From an uncultured Candidatus Saccharibacteria bacterium (lineage in GTDB: Bacteria > Patescibacteriota > Saccharimonadia > Saccharimonadales > Saccharimonadaceae), in the NCBI GenBank assembly GCA_927910745.1, contig CAKMNX010000012.1, positions 1-64,000 of the forward strand: a stretch of DNA of 64,000 bases, written 5' to 3'. The notes under the pieces are model-generated. The model did no database searches and was not told the DNA's origin. It worked only from the letters and a program-made list of their open reading frames with translations. Numbering within the stretch: position 1 is the stretch's first letter; every line of letters begins with the position of its first letter. The position numbers were made by a program, and so were the translations under genes. Positions 53,078 to 63,000 of the stretch are shown piece by piece.

Positions 53078-54740
53078 GTCTTTATTATACTGCACGAGTG
53101 GATAGATAGTTAGTTGGCGTGAAGCTAATAGACCTGCTGCATCTTTGCACAATGCATGAGGCTATAGAGCGTGATAATGATGAGGTTGGATGATACTACT
53201 GCGCGCGGATATGCTTCTTACTTCTTCCATTTCTCAAATTTTGATGATGAAGAAATCCGCTTTGTTCTTTGCGCGCTATTGCAGCTTTTATATTAATAAC
53301 TCACTCAAACTATCGCGCACTGCAGCATGCTATTCTTCATTCGCACATGTCGCTAGAGGCTAGCAGGATATTCAAGACACAAGACAGCTCAGCCAGACAT
53401 ATAGTATATATAACAAAAATTGAGTGGACATCGTGATAGCGAAATATCTTGCCCGTATGGCTGTGCCACATCACCAACAAGCTGCGCATTCATCCTCCCG
53501 CAAAAGCGCTATATGTAGCAAAACACGATGCCATCGCGGCAGATGCTTCGCATAGCAAGTCAGCTTGTCTGAATAAAAAATTGATTTTTGACAGCATCAC
53601 ATTTTTGCAAGCCAAGCGTGAGTATTTGTATATGCCACATGGTATATTTCGCATCTTCGCAGCACATAGACGAGCCAAGATGTATCGCACGATATTTTGC
53701 GCTTATACACGTTTTGCAAAATTTGCATGAGCCATCTATAAGCAATTCTAGCTGCGATAATAAGCAACCCATTTTTGCATAAATCTACAAACAATGATTA
53801 TTTTTGTCATCAATCGCTCATTCGTGCAGCCTATACTTCGCAGCAGCATATCGCCTTGCTATAATTTGCTCAGCATGCAAAAACCAAAAATGAAACACCC
53901 TCCAGCCAGCCACAACAAGCGTGCACGAAAAAAGCAAAAAGTCAAAAATATCCAAACGCAAAAATAGACAAGCTGGACAATGATCACATTTTTTATCTCG
54001 CAGCGACAGCCCATGCGTCATTTCACCATCTGCAATTTTTGCAGTAGCACACGAAAGCAAGGCGCGTAGCTTCGCAGCTACACAATAAAAAAAGTGTGTT
54101 CATTATTTATATAATACTTATGCTTACTTTGGTATATTTTGTATTATACCCTATTGCCATAAGCGTTATTATATCGCTAAAGGTAAATGCTCGTCTGTAA
54201 CGAAAATTTGTTCATTCACGCTTATGGTTATTGTATTTACCTGGCACATGAGCTCCCACGCTCTTGCTGCACATCACACAAAGCATTTGTTGATATTGGC
54301 ACATCGTTGTTGTGTTCACTATATCTTTCTAGCTGCCCTGCTGTTGTTTGTACATCACTATGTCTATTCCTTCATGTTGTACTGGGGCCATCGTTTTGCT
54401 CAATTGCTGTACTTCCTACGACGCTCATATTCCGAACGTTCGCTAGGCATTCTCTGTTTCGATTCTGTCTTTTTTACAATACCTTGTCTATTTTGGCATC
54501 ATCCTCGTCGCAGATAGCTGTGTTGCATTCTCCACAATAATATCTCGATCCTATCGAGCTTGACGACGAGCCTCATGTGTTGGTTATTACAACATTATTT
54601 ACACCCTTTTTCTCACACGTACCCTTAGTAAAAACACAGCACACCCACTAAGCTTGTGCTCAAATTGGACAAAATCGTCTCTACTCTACGTTGTTTTTAT
54701 CACATCCCTAGGATGTTCCAGCCTGGGCATCACACGGCAC
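53078..54740. other. Gene-free stretch of about 1.7 kb
   Basis: AT-rich, with frames up to 117 codons in different strands that lack start signals and give Cys/His/Phe-rich sequences unlike proteins. No tRNA, array or repeat of family A or B was found. The part from 54180 to 54640 is pyrimidine-rich on the plus strand, as in 56651-59460. Confidence 0.5.
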
Positions 54741-54768
54741 AAAAAATACACCGCTTTTCGCGGTGTAT
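54741..54768 (-). terminator. Terminator of efp
   Basis: On the minus strand ATACACCGC-GAAAA-GCGGTGTAT followed by TTTTTTG, about 75 bases after the efp stop. Confidence 0.9.
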
Positions 54769-54841
54769 GTGTGCTATCCCTACGTATTCTCACTTTTGCA
54801 TGTCAACGCGATGAGAGCGGCTCTCATGAGCTCTCAGGGCA

Positions 54842-55402
54842 CTATTTCTTGCGCTCGCGATACTCTCCGCTTGCAGTGTCGACAGAAATAACGTCGCCCG
54901 TCTTAATAAAGGCTGGCACCTTGACGACAAGGCCTGTCTCCAGCGTCGCATCCTTAAGCACGCTACTGGTTGTGTCACCTTTTACAACATCTTCGGTATA
55001 GGTCACCTGGAGGTAGAGGTTTTTTGGCAGCTCGACATTGATCACTTTACCATCGAAGAACTGCAGGCTTAGTGTATCTCCCTCCTTGAGATAATCCTTG
55101 GCGCTGTCGACGAGGTCCGCAGCGAGTTCAAACTGCTCAAAGCTAGTTGGATCCATAAAATAGAACGTATCACCATCATTATAGAGGTACTGCACGCTCT
55201 GTGTTGACACCTCGGCGGGCTCAATCTTGTCTTGGCCCTTAAAGGTCTTGGGCAGCACGCTCCCATCGATCAAGTTCTTCAGCCGCACATTCACAATAGA
55301 GCCACCCCGGCCCATCACCTTCTGATTATAGTCCACAACCCGATACGGCTTGCCATCGAGCTGCACAATCACACCTTTTTTGAGGTCAGTTGGTTGGTAC
55401 AT
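54842..55402 (-). CDS. efp: Elongation factor P
   Basis: 186 residues with the three EF-P beta-barrel domains. It relieves ribosome stalling at polyproline. The loop that reaches the peptidyl-transferase centre reads QKVMGRGGSIV, so the tip residue (Lys34 in E. coli) is Arg, in a context different from the PGRGQ of rhamnosylated EF-P. The C-terminal GEVI/DTRSGEY-like signature is present as GDVISVDTASGEY. ATG at 55402 (MYQPTDLK) with AGGAGA eight bases upstream; a GTG just before it is less likely. The neighbouring gene at 38073 has a polyproline stretch that would need this factor. Confidence 0.95.
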   Translation of the reverse strand: MYQPTDLKKGVIVQLDGKPYRVVDYNQKVMGRGGSIVNVRLKNLIDGSVLPKTFKGQDKIEPAEVSTQSVQYLYNDGDTFYFMDPTSFEQFELAADLVDSAKDYLKEGDTLSLQFFDGKVINVELPKNLYLQVTYTEDVVKGDTTSSVLKDATLETGLVVKVPAFIKTGDVISVDTASGEYRERKK

Positions 55403-55448
55403 CACCTATCTCCTGTTTAGTAGTTGCTGCTTCGTTCGAAACATCCGC

Positions 55449-55475
55449 CAGCGCAGTCACAGAGGTACTGCGCTG
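55449..55475. other. Perfect 9-bp hairpin between rpsR and efp
   Basis: CAGCGCAGT-CACAGAGGT-ACTGCGCTG. There is no T run on the downstream side in the direction of the genes, so it may be a processing or stability element rather than a terminator. Confidence 0.55.
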
Positions 55476-55484
55476 AAAAAGCTC

Positions 55485-55685
55485 CTAACCTTGCGCCACA
55501 AATGGCAGCAACGCCAAGTGGCGAGCCCGCTTCACCGCTACGGCAAGTTGTCGCTGTTGTTTATCCGACAACCCTGTGCGGCTGCGCGGCTCGATCTGCC
55601 CATAAATATTAATGAACTTTTGCAATGTCTTTGCATCTTTGTAGTCAAAATAGACCGGTGTATCCTTGCGCATGCGCTTGGCCAT
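55485..55685 (-). CDS. rpsR: 30S ribosomal protein S18
   Basis: 66 residues with the S18 core DYKDAKTLQKFINIYGQIEPRSRTGLSDKQQRQLAVAVKRARHL (conserved IxPRxxTG and RQLAxAIKRAR features). AAAGGAG precedes the ATG. Third gene of the rpsF-ssb-rpsR operon, the usual order. It lacks the N-terminal cysteine motif of some S18 proteins. Confidence 0.96.
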   Translation of the reverse strand: MAKRMRKDTPVYFDYKDAKTLQKFINIYGQIEPRSRTGLSDKQQRQLAVAVKRARHLALLPFVAQG

Positions 55686-55709
55686 TATTTGTTCTCCTTT
55701 AGTATGTTG

Positions 55710-56159
55710 TTAAAATGGTATTTCTGATAGGTCAATTGGCTTGTCGTCAATGTCTTCGATGACAACATCCTGGCTGCTACCACTGTTAGTTGGTGCTGTA
55801 GCTGATGTTGTATTTCCGTCAGCACGTCCACCACCAACGAAGGTAAAGTCCTCTACTGTCACTTCTACAACAGAGCGCTTGTTGCCGTCTTTATCGTCGT
55901 AGCTGCGCTGGTCGAGGCGACCACTAACAAGCAGCGGGCTACCCTTCTTTACATATTGCGCGATGGTTTCGCCAGTCCGTCCCCAGGCTACACAGTTAAT
56001 GAAGCTGGTTTGGTCTTGGTTTTGGCCATTTTGGTTGCGCCATGTGCGAGTAACTGCTAGTGTAAAATTCGCAACGTTCTGCCCACTTGCTGTGGTGCGC
56101 ACCTCTATATCGCGCGTCAAATTGCCCATCAAAATAACTTTGCTAAATCCTCGAGCCAT
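55710..56159 (-). CDS. ssb: Single-stranded DNA-binding protein
   Basis: 149 residues: an OB fold (MARGFSKVILMGNLTRDIEV, FINCVAWGRTGETIAQYVKKG, DKDGNKRSVVEVTVEDF), a Gly/Thr/Ser linker and the acidic partner-binding tail DIDDKPIDLSEIPF. The tail matches the DDxxPF type. Located between rpsF and rpsR as in most bacteria. It may also protect incoming DNA during transformation. Confidence 0.96.
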   Translation of the reverse strand: MARGFSKVILMGNLTRDIEVRTTASGQNVANFTLAVTRTWRNQNGQNQDQTSFINCVAWGRTGETIAQYVKKGSPLLVSGRLDQRSYDDKDGNKRSVVEVTVEDFTFVGGGRADGNTTSATAPTNSGSSQDVVIEDIDDKPIDLSEIPF

Positions 56160-56207
56160 ACATCCTCCTCGATTCTTTACTGTGGTTATTAGTTATTGTG
56201 GTAATTT

Positions 56208-56552
56208 TTACTCTTCCGTTTGGCGGCTGGCTTCGCGTGCTTTAGCCTCGGCCATCAGCTTGCGGCCCTTCTCGTCCACTTTGACGAGCAAGTAGCGGAT
56301 CACATCATCAGAAATATTCAGCGCATTGCTGATCTTTAGCGGTGCATCGGCAGGCAGCGCCACCTCAAAGTAGACATACACCGCAAAGTCTTCCTTCTTA
56401 ATACTATACTGCAGCTTTTTCTTGCCCCAGTTGTCTTCGCTAGTGATGGAGCCACCTGCGCCGAGCACCAGCTCACGCACCTTAGCAAGCGGTGCTTCAA
56501 GGTTCGATTCTAGATCTGGCCGAATCAAAACCGTTAGTTCATATTGTTTCAT
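56208..56552 (-). CDS. rpsF: 30S ribosomal protein S6
   Basis: 114 residues from MKQYELTVLIRPDL, with NWGKKKLQYSIKKEDFAVYVYFEV typical of S6. AAAGGAGG lies seven to eight bases before the ATG at 56552; the eight extra codons in the open frame upstream overlap that site and are not used. First gene of the operon. Confidence 0.96.
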   Translation of the reverse strand: MKQYELTVLIRPDLESNLEAPLAKVRELVLGAGGSITSEDNWGKKKLQYSIKKEDFAVYVYFEVALPADAPLKISNALNISDDVIRYLLVKVDEKGRKLMAEAKAREASRQTEE

Positions 56553-56621
56553 ATGTAAACCTCCTTTGGGATCCATATGGATGTTTATCCGGACGATAAA
56601 CTTAGGTTAATAACGCATTAT

Positions 56622-56650
56622 ATTATACGCGAGACAGCATGCAAAGTCTA
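56622..56650 (-). promoter_or_regulatory. Promoter of the rpsF-ssb-rpsR operon
   Basis: TAGACT (56645-56650), 17 bases, TATAAT (56622-56627) on the minus strand, with a leader of about 65 bases. Confidence 0.75.
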
Positions 56651-59460
56651 GCGAAGTACAGGGGTGTGTACAGGGGTGTGGAGGTGTTGTACTTTTTAGT
56701 TTTTCTATTTTTTGAATAGTCACGTGCCCTGTGTAATTATGAATTGTTAGTTACCTCATTCGCCGCATGGTTGCACCATGTCTTGCAAGCACTTATCCCA
56801 CCCAACCATAGATCAAGAGGCGGCACGGCGTGATCATACATTCCATCCACATTTTACAAAAAGATAATTACATTATGGCGCTAAAATTCGCTTGCTTCAC
56901 CCCATCGCTATACTTAATATATTATGCCCATGTATTATATACATAAGTATAGTAAAGCACCCTTGGATACTATTGAATCTATAAAATATTACTTATTATG
57001 CGTCAAAATGTGAAAAAATGAACCGTCCTTATTTGTCGTGTATATATTACTTTGTCTTTCGCTCTTTTAGCTTTTTTAATGCTGCGATGTATCTGCAAAA
57101 AATATCGAGTTAGTTTTCGCTTGTGTTTATTTTGCTATCGCTTCTGTCTAAAGCGAAGTATCGTTTTGCTGTCTCTTTGCGCATTTTTGTCAGAGCCACC
57201 TATGACACTCCACGGAGCCATTAATATCCATCTCATTTTTGCACACTACTTACATAGAGCCAGCTGCCCCGCCTCCATACATCGTACATTTGCACCCAAT
57301 ATTTTGTTGCTTTTTTCATACCATAAAGTACTATATAGTGCAAAACGTGAAAATTTTGAAACTTTCATTCGCACCATCCATGGCGCATCATTATTTTTTA
57401 TACCGACCATACATCACACCCTATTAGATCGTGTGTATTTAATAGCCATGACCACTATACAATGCTTATGTTTATCGCACATTCAGTACACAATTAGCCA
57501 CTCACGCTCAAAAATCTGAAAATATCACCATACTAGCTCACTCTCTGGATTATATACATGATGCTCCATCCATTTTTTAACTTCGCCCTAGCCAGCTAAG
57601 CTAGCTCTATACAACTTATGCTTTACTATATCGGTTATGTCTATCTCACCATTAACCATCCTTTCCTTGCATTATGCAACCAATCATGAAAATTTGTGAC
57701 TATGCCACATTGGTGCAAGGCAGACGCAAATCAAACCACCACCATTAACTCACAAAGCACCCTCTAGGCCATAAAGTTATTCGCACTTACCGCATATTTT
57801 GGCTCACCAATGCCTACTATTTCTAGCCCTCATCACACCCATCTATTTTGTTGTGAAAATTTTGCTGACAAACCTATCGTTGAATATTCTCCTACTATTT
57901 TTCACACGCTCATTTTACTTCAACCACGTACCATCATGCCTCGTGATGCAGAAAATTTTCACCACGTACTCCATCGTTGCATCACACCATGGCAAAAAAT
58001 ACCATTTTTTATCTGTATTTCTTCAACCACTATAATATATGGTTCGCATGTCATACGCGCCTCACCAAAATCATCACATTATTTTGGCACGCACGAACCA
58101 TCATCGCTTCTTGGCATTATATTTTTGCACCACTTTGCCGTACTGAGTTTTGTCATTCTCAAATTTTTATTATGAATATCATTATATTCTGTTCACAGAC
58201 TTTAGCGTAGCAATCCTTTACTTAATTTGCTTCTCATATCACATCTAAGTCTCTTGTGCTTGCACGCACTACATAGATTTTAGCCAGGACATGGCAGCCA
58301 TTTACTCAAGCGAACTCACTCCCTACTGCATCTCACACCCTCACACTCATTTTTGTAGATTTCCCTAATCAAAAATGTGAAAATTTGCACTGCTACTACA
58401 CGCATTTCATCTTTATCACACATACTGTACATCGCACCTCTATTTTTCTATCTAGCTATACCAATTTTTGTATGATCACTCACAAATTTTTACCTAGATG
58501 TGCACACTGCCATCATACTCATTTTATATTTACTACCAAACAACCCATTCTTATATCATTCATCACTCACATGGTGGCAAAAAATATTATGCACGCGCAT
58601 TATGTTGCAAAGCTTCGAACGCTTTTGCTGGGCATTACTAATTTTTTATTAATAACAAATAGCCCATCAGCGTTTTTTATTGTAGCATCGCAATGCGCCA
58701 TTATTTTTTGTCACGTATGTAGTATCCGCTTGCTACTCTAGTCGTTGAAAAATCATTTTTTGCAATAGTACACTTTCCATCACTCTTTCTGTATGCGAAA
58801 ATATCGCAACATATGCACTACACACCAATTAGAACGGGAAAAAAATAATATTCTACTACAGAATAATTTATTAATAACGTAGTGCTCACTCATATTTTTG
58901 CAAATCATTTTACACAAGTATCTCAGCTACTACAAAAACTGCTTGTCGCTCTGCATTATACTTTGCGGTTTTCTCATTTTTTTACTTTTTGTGTTTCAAG
59001 TCACATCGCACTCGTCACTCATCTACTTTGTGCTCACCCAAATTCTCATCAATATAGCGGCAATAAATTGCATGAACGAATTCTTGCATTATTCATGCTC
59101 TCTTACTACCCCTTTGCTTGTGTTATGTGTAGCATCATATACAAAAAAGATATATTCGATAAAGCGATCAACTCACTTTGCACACAAAATACTCATCACC
59201 ATGCTCGATGTATAGTAAATTAACGCATCTATACTCGCTTAATTCACCATCTACTACTCTGAATATATTCTTGTTATATTCAGACATTCTCTTGCTCACC
59301 CTCAAGCAATGTATAATGCATAAAGAAAATCCATATAGCACACAAATACCCCTATAGCATAAAAATTTCATTATTTTCTTACCACAACGGGCGCATTGCA
59401 CCAACCAATACACGCGATCCTTAAAAATTCAATGGCATAGCACGTGCCCTTGTTTATTCT
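56651..59460. other. Gene-free, strand-asymmetric AT-rich region of 2.8 kb
   Basis: The plus strand is rich in C, T and A and poor in G: 58381-58440 has 5 G against 19 C. Several frames of 100-155 codons exist on the plus strand only, with His/Thr/Phe/Ser-rich products, no ribosome binding sites and no family character, so I do not call them genes. The words GTGAAAATTTGCAC and close variants recur (57346, 57688, 57852, 57950, 58376), without regular spacing. No tRNA, CRISPR or repeat of family A or B. Confidence 0.55.
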
Positions 59461-59487
59461 TTGCAATCACCATAGACTTTTTGCACA

Positions 59488-59517
59488 GAAAAACCAGTGC
59501 TCATCACACTGGTTTTC
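59488..59517. terminator. Bidirectional terminator
   Basis: GAAAAACCAGTG-CTCATCA-CACTGGTTTTC; ends the minus-strand gene at 59537. Confidence 0.85.
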
Positions 59518-59536
59518 TCTCGTCTATGACTAACCT

Positions 59537-60268
59537 TTATGCAGCGAGTGAGAAGTCTCCTTGGACCAAACCAAGTTCATCACTATACTCAAGCCGTTGT
59601 GACTCTGTGGTCGGAACCAGCACAATACCACTTGCAGTGCTAAGCTCACCATCAATCACATCACCTTGGTCTGTGATCATCTGCGGGCCTTCGCCTGGCT
59701 CACCCTGAATGATACCATACACAACAGGGGCACTATCGACCATCTCTTGGTCTGGACGCTTCCCAACATAAAACCCAATCAATGAACCAATCACCCCTTC
59801 TTTCGCTCCATCGTCCTCGCCTAAAGAAATCGCCGCTTCTTGGTGGGATAGCGACGACTCAATTGCGGAATACAGCGATGATACATCGCCTTGAGCGTCC
59901 TTGGGGCTCTTGAAGTCGCTAACGATTGGCACGACATACGGGACATCATTAATCTCAATAACATCACCAATTGCCAAGCCAAGCTCATCGCGCAGCTCGG
60001 ATAATTTATTATGAATGGTATCGATGTGCTGGTCTGTCATCTCTGCCATCGACAGCGCAAACAGCGGCCCAAGCTCACGCTGCAGCCAACCTCGAACCTC
60101 TTGAACAGATGGCAGCTCGAAAGCATTCGGCTTACCATACCGATTATTAAACTCCTCGACCGTCGACACAAGTCCATCGTCTACTGTGTCGTATTTTGTC
60201 TCGCCTACTGGCGGTTTGTCGCTTTTGGTAAACGACTTTTCTCTTGTATTATTGGTATACTCACTCAT
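59537..60268 (-). CDS. Acidic hypothetical protein
   Basis: 243 residues, strongly acidic, no signal peptide or membrane segment. A helical middle part (EMTDQHIDTIHNKLSELRDELGLA) is followed by a beta-rich region. No family recognised. TTAACC, 17 bases and TATAAA end five bases before the ATG, so the message is probably leaderless. Strong terminator downstream. A monocistronic unit. Confidence 0.75.
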   Translation of the reverse strand: MSEYTNNTREKSFTKSDKPPVGETKYDTVDDGLVSTVEEFNNRYGKPNAFELPSVQEVRGWLQRELGPLFALSMAEMTDQHIDTIHNKLSELRDELGLAIGDVIEINDVPYVVPIVSDFKSPKDAQGDVSSLYSAIESSLSHQEAAISLGEDDGAKEGVIGSLIGFYVGKRPDQEMVDSAPVVYGIIQGEPGEGPQMITDQGDVIDGELSTASGIVLVPTTESQRLEYSDELGLVQGDFSLAA

Positions 60269-60878
60269 AGTTTTTTATACTCCGCACTATGATTTTGGTT
60301 AACGGCATTGGCTCCTTTCTGCCGATTCCTCCCTGCTGCGTGCTTTGTGGCGCGTGGCAGCGTGGTAGTAAGTAATCGTATCATTGCATTATAGCACAAA
60401 AGCAGCGCCTGCAAAGCTATTTTTGGCCTTATTTTCGCATTATTTTCCCTATATGTACCCCTGTCGTACCAGTGGTAGCTATCTGGACGATAATTATATA
60501 TTTTTCGCAAGCATTTTGGCCTTGATGACGCGTTTTTCTCCTTCACAAATAACACCCTCACTGCCTACCTGCTCCTGCTCTGTCGCTGCATGTGTGTAGC
60601 GCAAATATCAGCATGATAATACTACCCCACTCCAGCGCTGAAATAACTCTTATGGTGATGAAGAGCTAGCTACTAGCGAAGCTGCCCAGCCCTAAGGCGC
60701 TGTGTGCAGATTCTGCTGTGTAGCCTAGAGTCTAGATCTTATGCAAACCACTGCTAGATGGCCTCTCATGCTCCACCAAAGGCCAATCAACATGCATAGC
60801 TACCCCTGTTATGCCACGCACCACAGCAAACCACAGCACACCATCCACTATCACAGCCACTCACTATGCAGCCATAGC
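60269..60878. other. Gene-free stretch of about 600 bases
   Basis: Apart from the promoter of the gene at 59537 and an isolated TATAAT on the minus strand near 60392, nothing recognisable; short frames lack family character. Confidence 0.5.
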
Positions 60879-60912
60879 AAAATCGCCCAAGGCATCTACC
60901 TCGGGCGGTTTT
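60879..60912 (-). terminator. Terminator of the rpsL-rpsG operon
   Basis: On the minus strand GCCCGAGG...CCTTGGGC within AAAACCGCCC and GGGCGATTTT, 20 bases after the rpsG stop. Confidence 0.75.
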
Positions 60913-60931
60913 GTACGTTGCGCCGCAGGAC

Positions 60932-61411
60932 TTAACCGCGAGCAAAGTGGGCAAAGGCGCGGTTGGCCTCGGCCATCTTGTGGGTGTCTTCCTTTTTCTT
61001 GAAGGCAACACCAGTTTGGTTGCACGCATCAACAATCTCTGTTGCCAGACGCTTGCTATATGGCATACCACTCTTCGATCGGGCAGCCTGCACTAGCCAC
61101 ATAAAGGCAAAGTGCTGCTGACGATGACCCTGAATGGGGAATGGAATCTGGTAGTTAGCACCACCAACGCGGCGACTCTTTACCTCAAAGCTAGGACTGA
61201 TGTTCTTGATGCAAGTCTCAAACACTTCCAGTGGGTCCTCACTCTTGAGGCTTCGTGCGGCCTGCTCGAGCGCACTATAGACAGCCCGCTCAGCAACTTG
61301 CTTTTTGCCATCCAGCATCGATTTGTTAATCAAGCGCTGCACCAGCACCGACTGGTACTTGCGGTCTGGCTTGATGGTGCGCTGGAGTTTTTTCGTGACT
61401 TTACGAGGCAT
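60932..61411 (-). CDS. rpsG: 30S ribosomal protein S7
   Basis: 159 residues. It organises the 30S head; typical segments are LINKSMLDGKKQVAERAVYSAL, NISPSFEVKSRRVGGANYQIP and AFAHFARG at the C-terminus. Its ATG lies two bases after the rpsL stop. The usual next genes of the str operon, fusA and tuf, do not follow; a terminator closes the operon. Confidence 0.97.
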   Translation of the reverse strand: MPRKVTKKLQRTIKPDRKYQSVLVQRLINKSMLDGKKQVAERAVYSALEQAARSLKSEDPLEVFETCIKNISPSFEVKSRRVGGANYQIPFPIQGHRQQHFAFMWLVQAARSKSGMPYSKRLATEIVDACNQTGVAFKKKEDTHKMAEANRAFAHFARG

Positions 61412-61413
61412 GG

Positions 61414-61827
61414 TTAGTTACCCTCCTTCTTGGCGCCGTACTTGCTGCGGCCCTGCTTACGCTTCGATACCCCTTGCAGGTCGAGTGCACCACGGACGAT
61501 GTGGTAGCGCACACCCGGGAGATCCGGCACACGGCCACCACGGACGAGCACCACCGCGTGCTCCTGCAGGTTGTGGCCTTCGCCGCCAATGTATGCCCAG
61601 ACTTCGTGGCCGTTGGTGAGGCGCACACGAGCCACTTTACGCATCGCGGAGTTTGGCTTCTTGGGGGTTTTGGTTGTTACCTTGACACAGACACCACGCT
61701 TGAGTGGTGCATTTTGGTCGTAGTAGCGCACCTTGAGTGCGTTGTGGATGCGCCCCAGCGCTGGTGACTTCGACTTCCGGGCCGCCGTCTTGCGTGGCTT
61801 GCGCACCAATTGGTTAATGGTTGGCAT
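61414..61827 (-). CDS. rpsL: 30S ribosomal protein S12 with Pro in place of Lys88
   Basis: 137 residues from MPTINQLVRKPRKTAARKSK. S12 shapes the decoding centre. TPKKPNSAMRKVARVRLTNG keeps the lysine equivalent to E. coli Lys43, but the loop that normally reads GGRVKDLPGVRYH is GGRVPDLPGVRYH, so the second streptomycin-related lysine (Lys88) is proline; the codon is CCG. AAGGAGAA precedes the ATG. The first gene of a two-gene operon with promoter at 62043-62072. Confidence 0.97.
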   Translation of the reverse strand: MPTINQLVRKPRKTAARKSKSPALGRIHNALKVRYYDQNAPLKRGVCVKVTTKTPKKPNSAMRKVARVRLTNGHEVWAYIGGEGHNLQEHAVVLVRGGRVPDLPGVRYHIVRGALDLQGVSKRKQGRSKYGAKKEGN

Positions 61828-62042
61828 GCAATTCTCCTTATTGCTTATAGTTCGTAACTCTGCTGCCTGTCCCACTCACCTAATTGGTGGTGTAGCAGCA
61901 TAGAATACCGATTACTGGGCTGTTGCCCAGCATATTTGCGTGTACGATTGGGAGCAGCACCTCCGCCTCGTGTCTATACCTTCTCTGCCAGGCAGTGCGC
62001 TCACACCAGTGCCCTACCCCGAAAAGAGGAAACTCGTGTGGT

Positions 62043-62072
62043 ATTATAGCATGGTGCTGTGCGCAAAGGCAA
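62043..62072 (-). promoter_or_regulatory. Promoter of rpsL-rpsG
   Basis: TTGCCT (62067-62072), 18 bases, TATAAT (62043-62048). It leaves a leader of more than 200 bases before rpsL (61828-62036), in which I find no recognisable riboswitch. Confidence 0.75.
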
Positions 62073-62140
62073 ATGCGCTGTGCCAAGCTAAGAGTGATTG
62101 AATAATCTCTGCTATTTCTACCCCATGCTATACTAATCTC

Positions 62141-62947
62141 ATGCATATTGCCATCCAAGGTCAGGCAGGGTCGTTTCATGAGCAGGCAGCGCAGCAGTGG
62201 TTTGGGCCGCAGGTCGATATCGTGCCGTGCACGACGTTTCGCGATGTCTTTCATGCGCATGCGACTGGCCAAGCCGAGGGCATCGTTGTGGCGGTGGAGA
62301 ACACACTCTATGGGACAATCAACGAGCCGTACCACCACCTCGAGGCATGCCTGCTACCCATCATTGGTGAGGTGCGCCTTGCCATTGAGCAGATGCTCAT
62401 CACATTGCCTGGTGCTCACCTGGCTGATATTACCGAAGTGTATTCGCACCCCGTCGCACTTGCGCAGTGCCAGCACTTTCTTGCTGCCGAGTTGCCGCAT
62501 GCGGTGCAGAATGAATTTTTCGACACAGCGGGAGCGGTTGCCTCCATCAAAGCAATTGGCGACCCACACAAAGCCGCCATTGCTGGCCAGGCGGCTGCTA
62601 CCCTCCATCATCTGCCCATCCTGCGCCATAGCATCCAAGATAGCCACGACAACATCACCCGCTTCATTGTCCTCGCGCCAGGCCACGTACCAGCCCGCGC
62701 CAACCGCGCCACGCTCGTCGTCACGACCAATCACCAGCCTGGTGCACTACTTGAGGTGTTGCGCATCTTCGCCGCGGCAGGCATCAATATCAGCAGCCTG
62801 CAGTCTCAGCCAATCGTCGGCCAGCCCTGGCAATACAAATTCTTCCTCGTTGTCGACAGCGCTGGTGCTCCACTCAAGCACGCCCTGCGTACCATTGAGC
62901 AAAGCGACCATACTGTGCGGCTGCTGGGTGAGTATCGTGCGGGGTGA
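62141..62947 (+). CDS. pheA: Prephenate dehydratase
   Basis: 268 residues: a PDT domain with ENTLYGTINEPYHHL, EVYSHPVALAQCQHFL, DTAGAVASI and the catalytic NITRF, then an ACT domain (HQPGALLEVLRIFAAAGINISSL) that senses phenylalanine. It makes phenylpyruvate for phenylalanine synthesis. No other gene of the pathway is in the window, and Saccharibacteria usually lack most amino-acid synthesis, so it is an orphan here. TATACT ends six bases before the ATG (leaderless). Confidence 0.93.
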   Translation: MHIAIQGQAGSFHEQAAQQWFGPQVDIVPCTTFRDVFHAHATGQAEGIVVAVENTLYGTINEPYHHLEACLLPIIGEVRLAIEQMLITLPGAHLADITEVYSHPVALAQCQHFLAAELPHAVQNEFFDTAGAVASIKAIGDPHKAAIAGQAAATLHHLPILRHSIQDSHDNITRFIVLAPGHVPARANRATLVVTTNHQPGALLEVLRIFAAAGINISSLQSQPIVGQPWQYKFFLVVDSAGAPLKHALRTIEQSDHTVRLLGEYRAG

Positions 62948-63000
62948 TACATATAACCATGCTTATCTCCAGCGCACAAGAATATATTTAGATTGAGCCA

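Noticed and set aside
53449..54540. Open frames of 93-117 codons on both strands
   Set aside because: No start signals, Cys-rich low-complexity products and several equally long overlapping frames; probably chance.
57052..58741. Plus-strand open frames of 118-155 codons
   Set aside because: Products are His/Thr/Phe-rich without any family character, have no ribosome binding site or leaderless promoter, and lie in a G-poor strand where stop codons are rarer by composition.
56651..59460. Possible CRISPR array or tandem repeat
   Set aside because: The recurring words are short, imperfect and irregularly spaced; no repeat-spacer pattern and no cas gene in the window.
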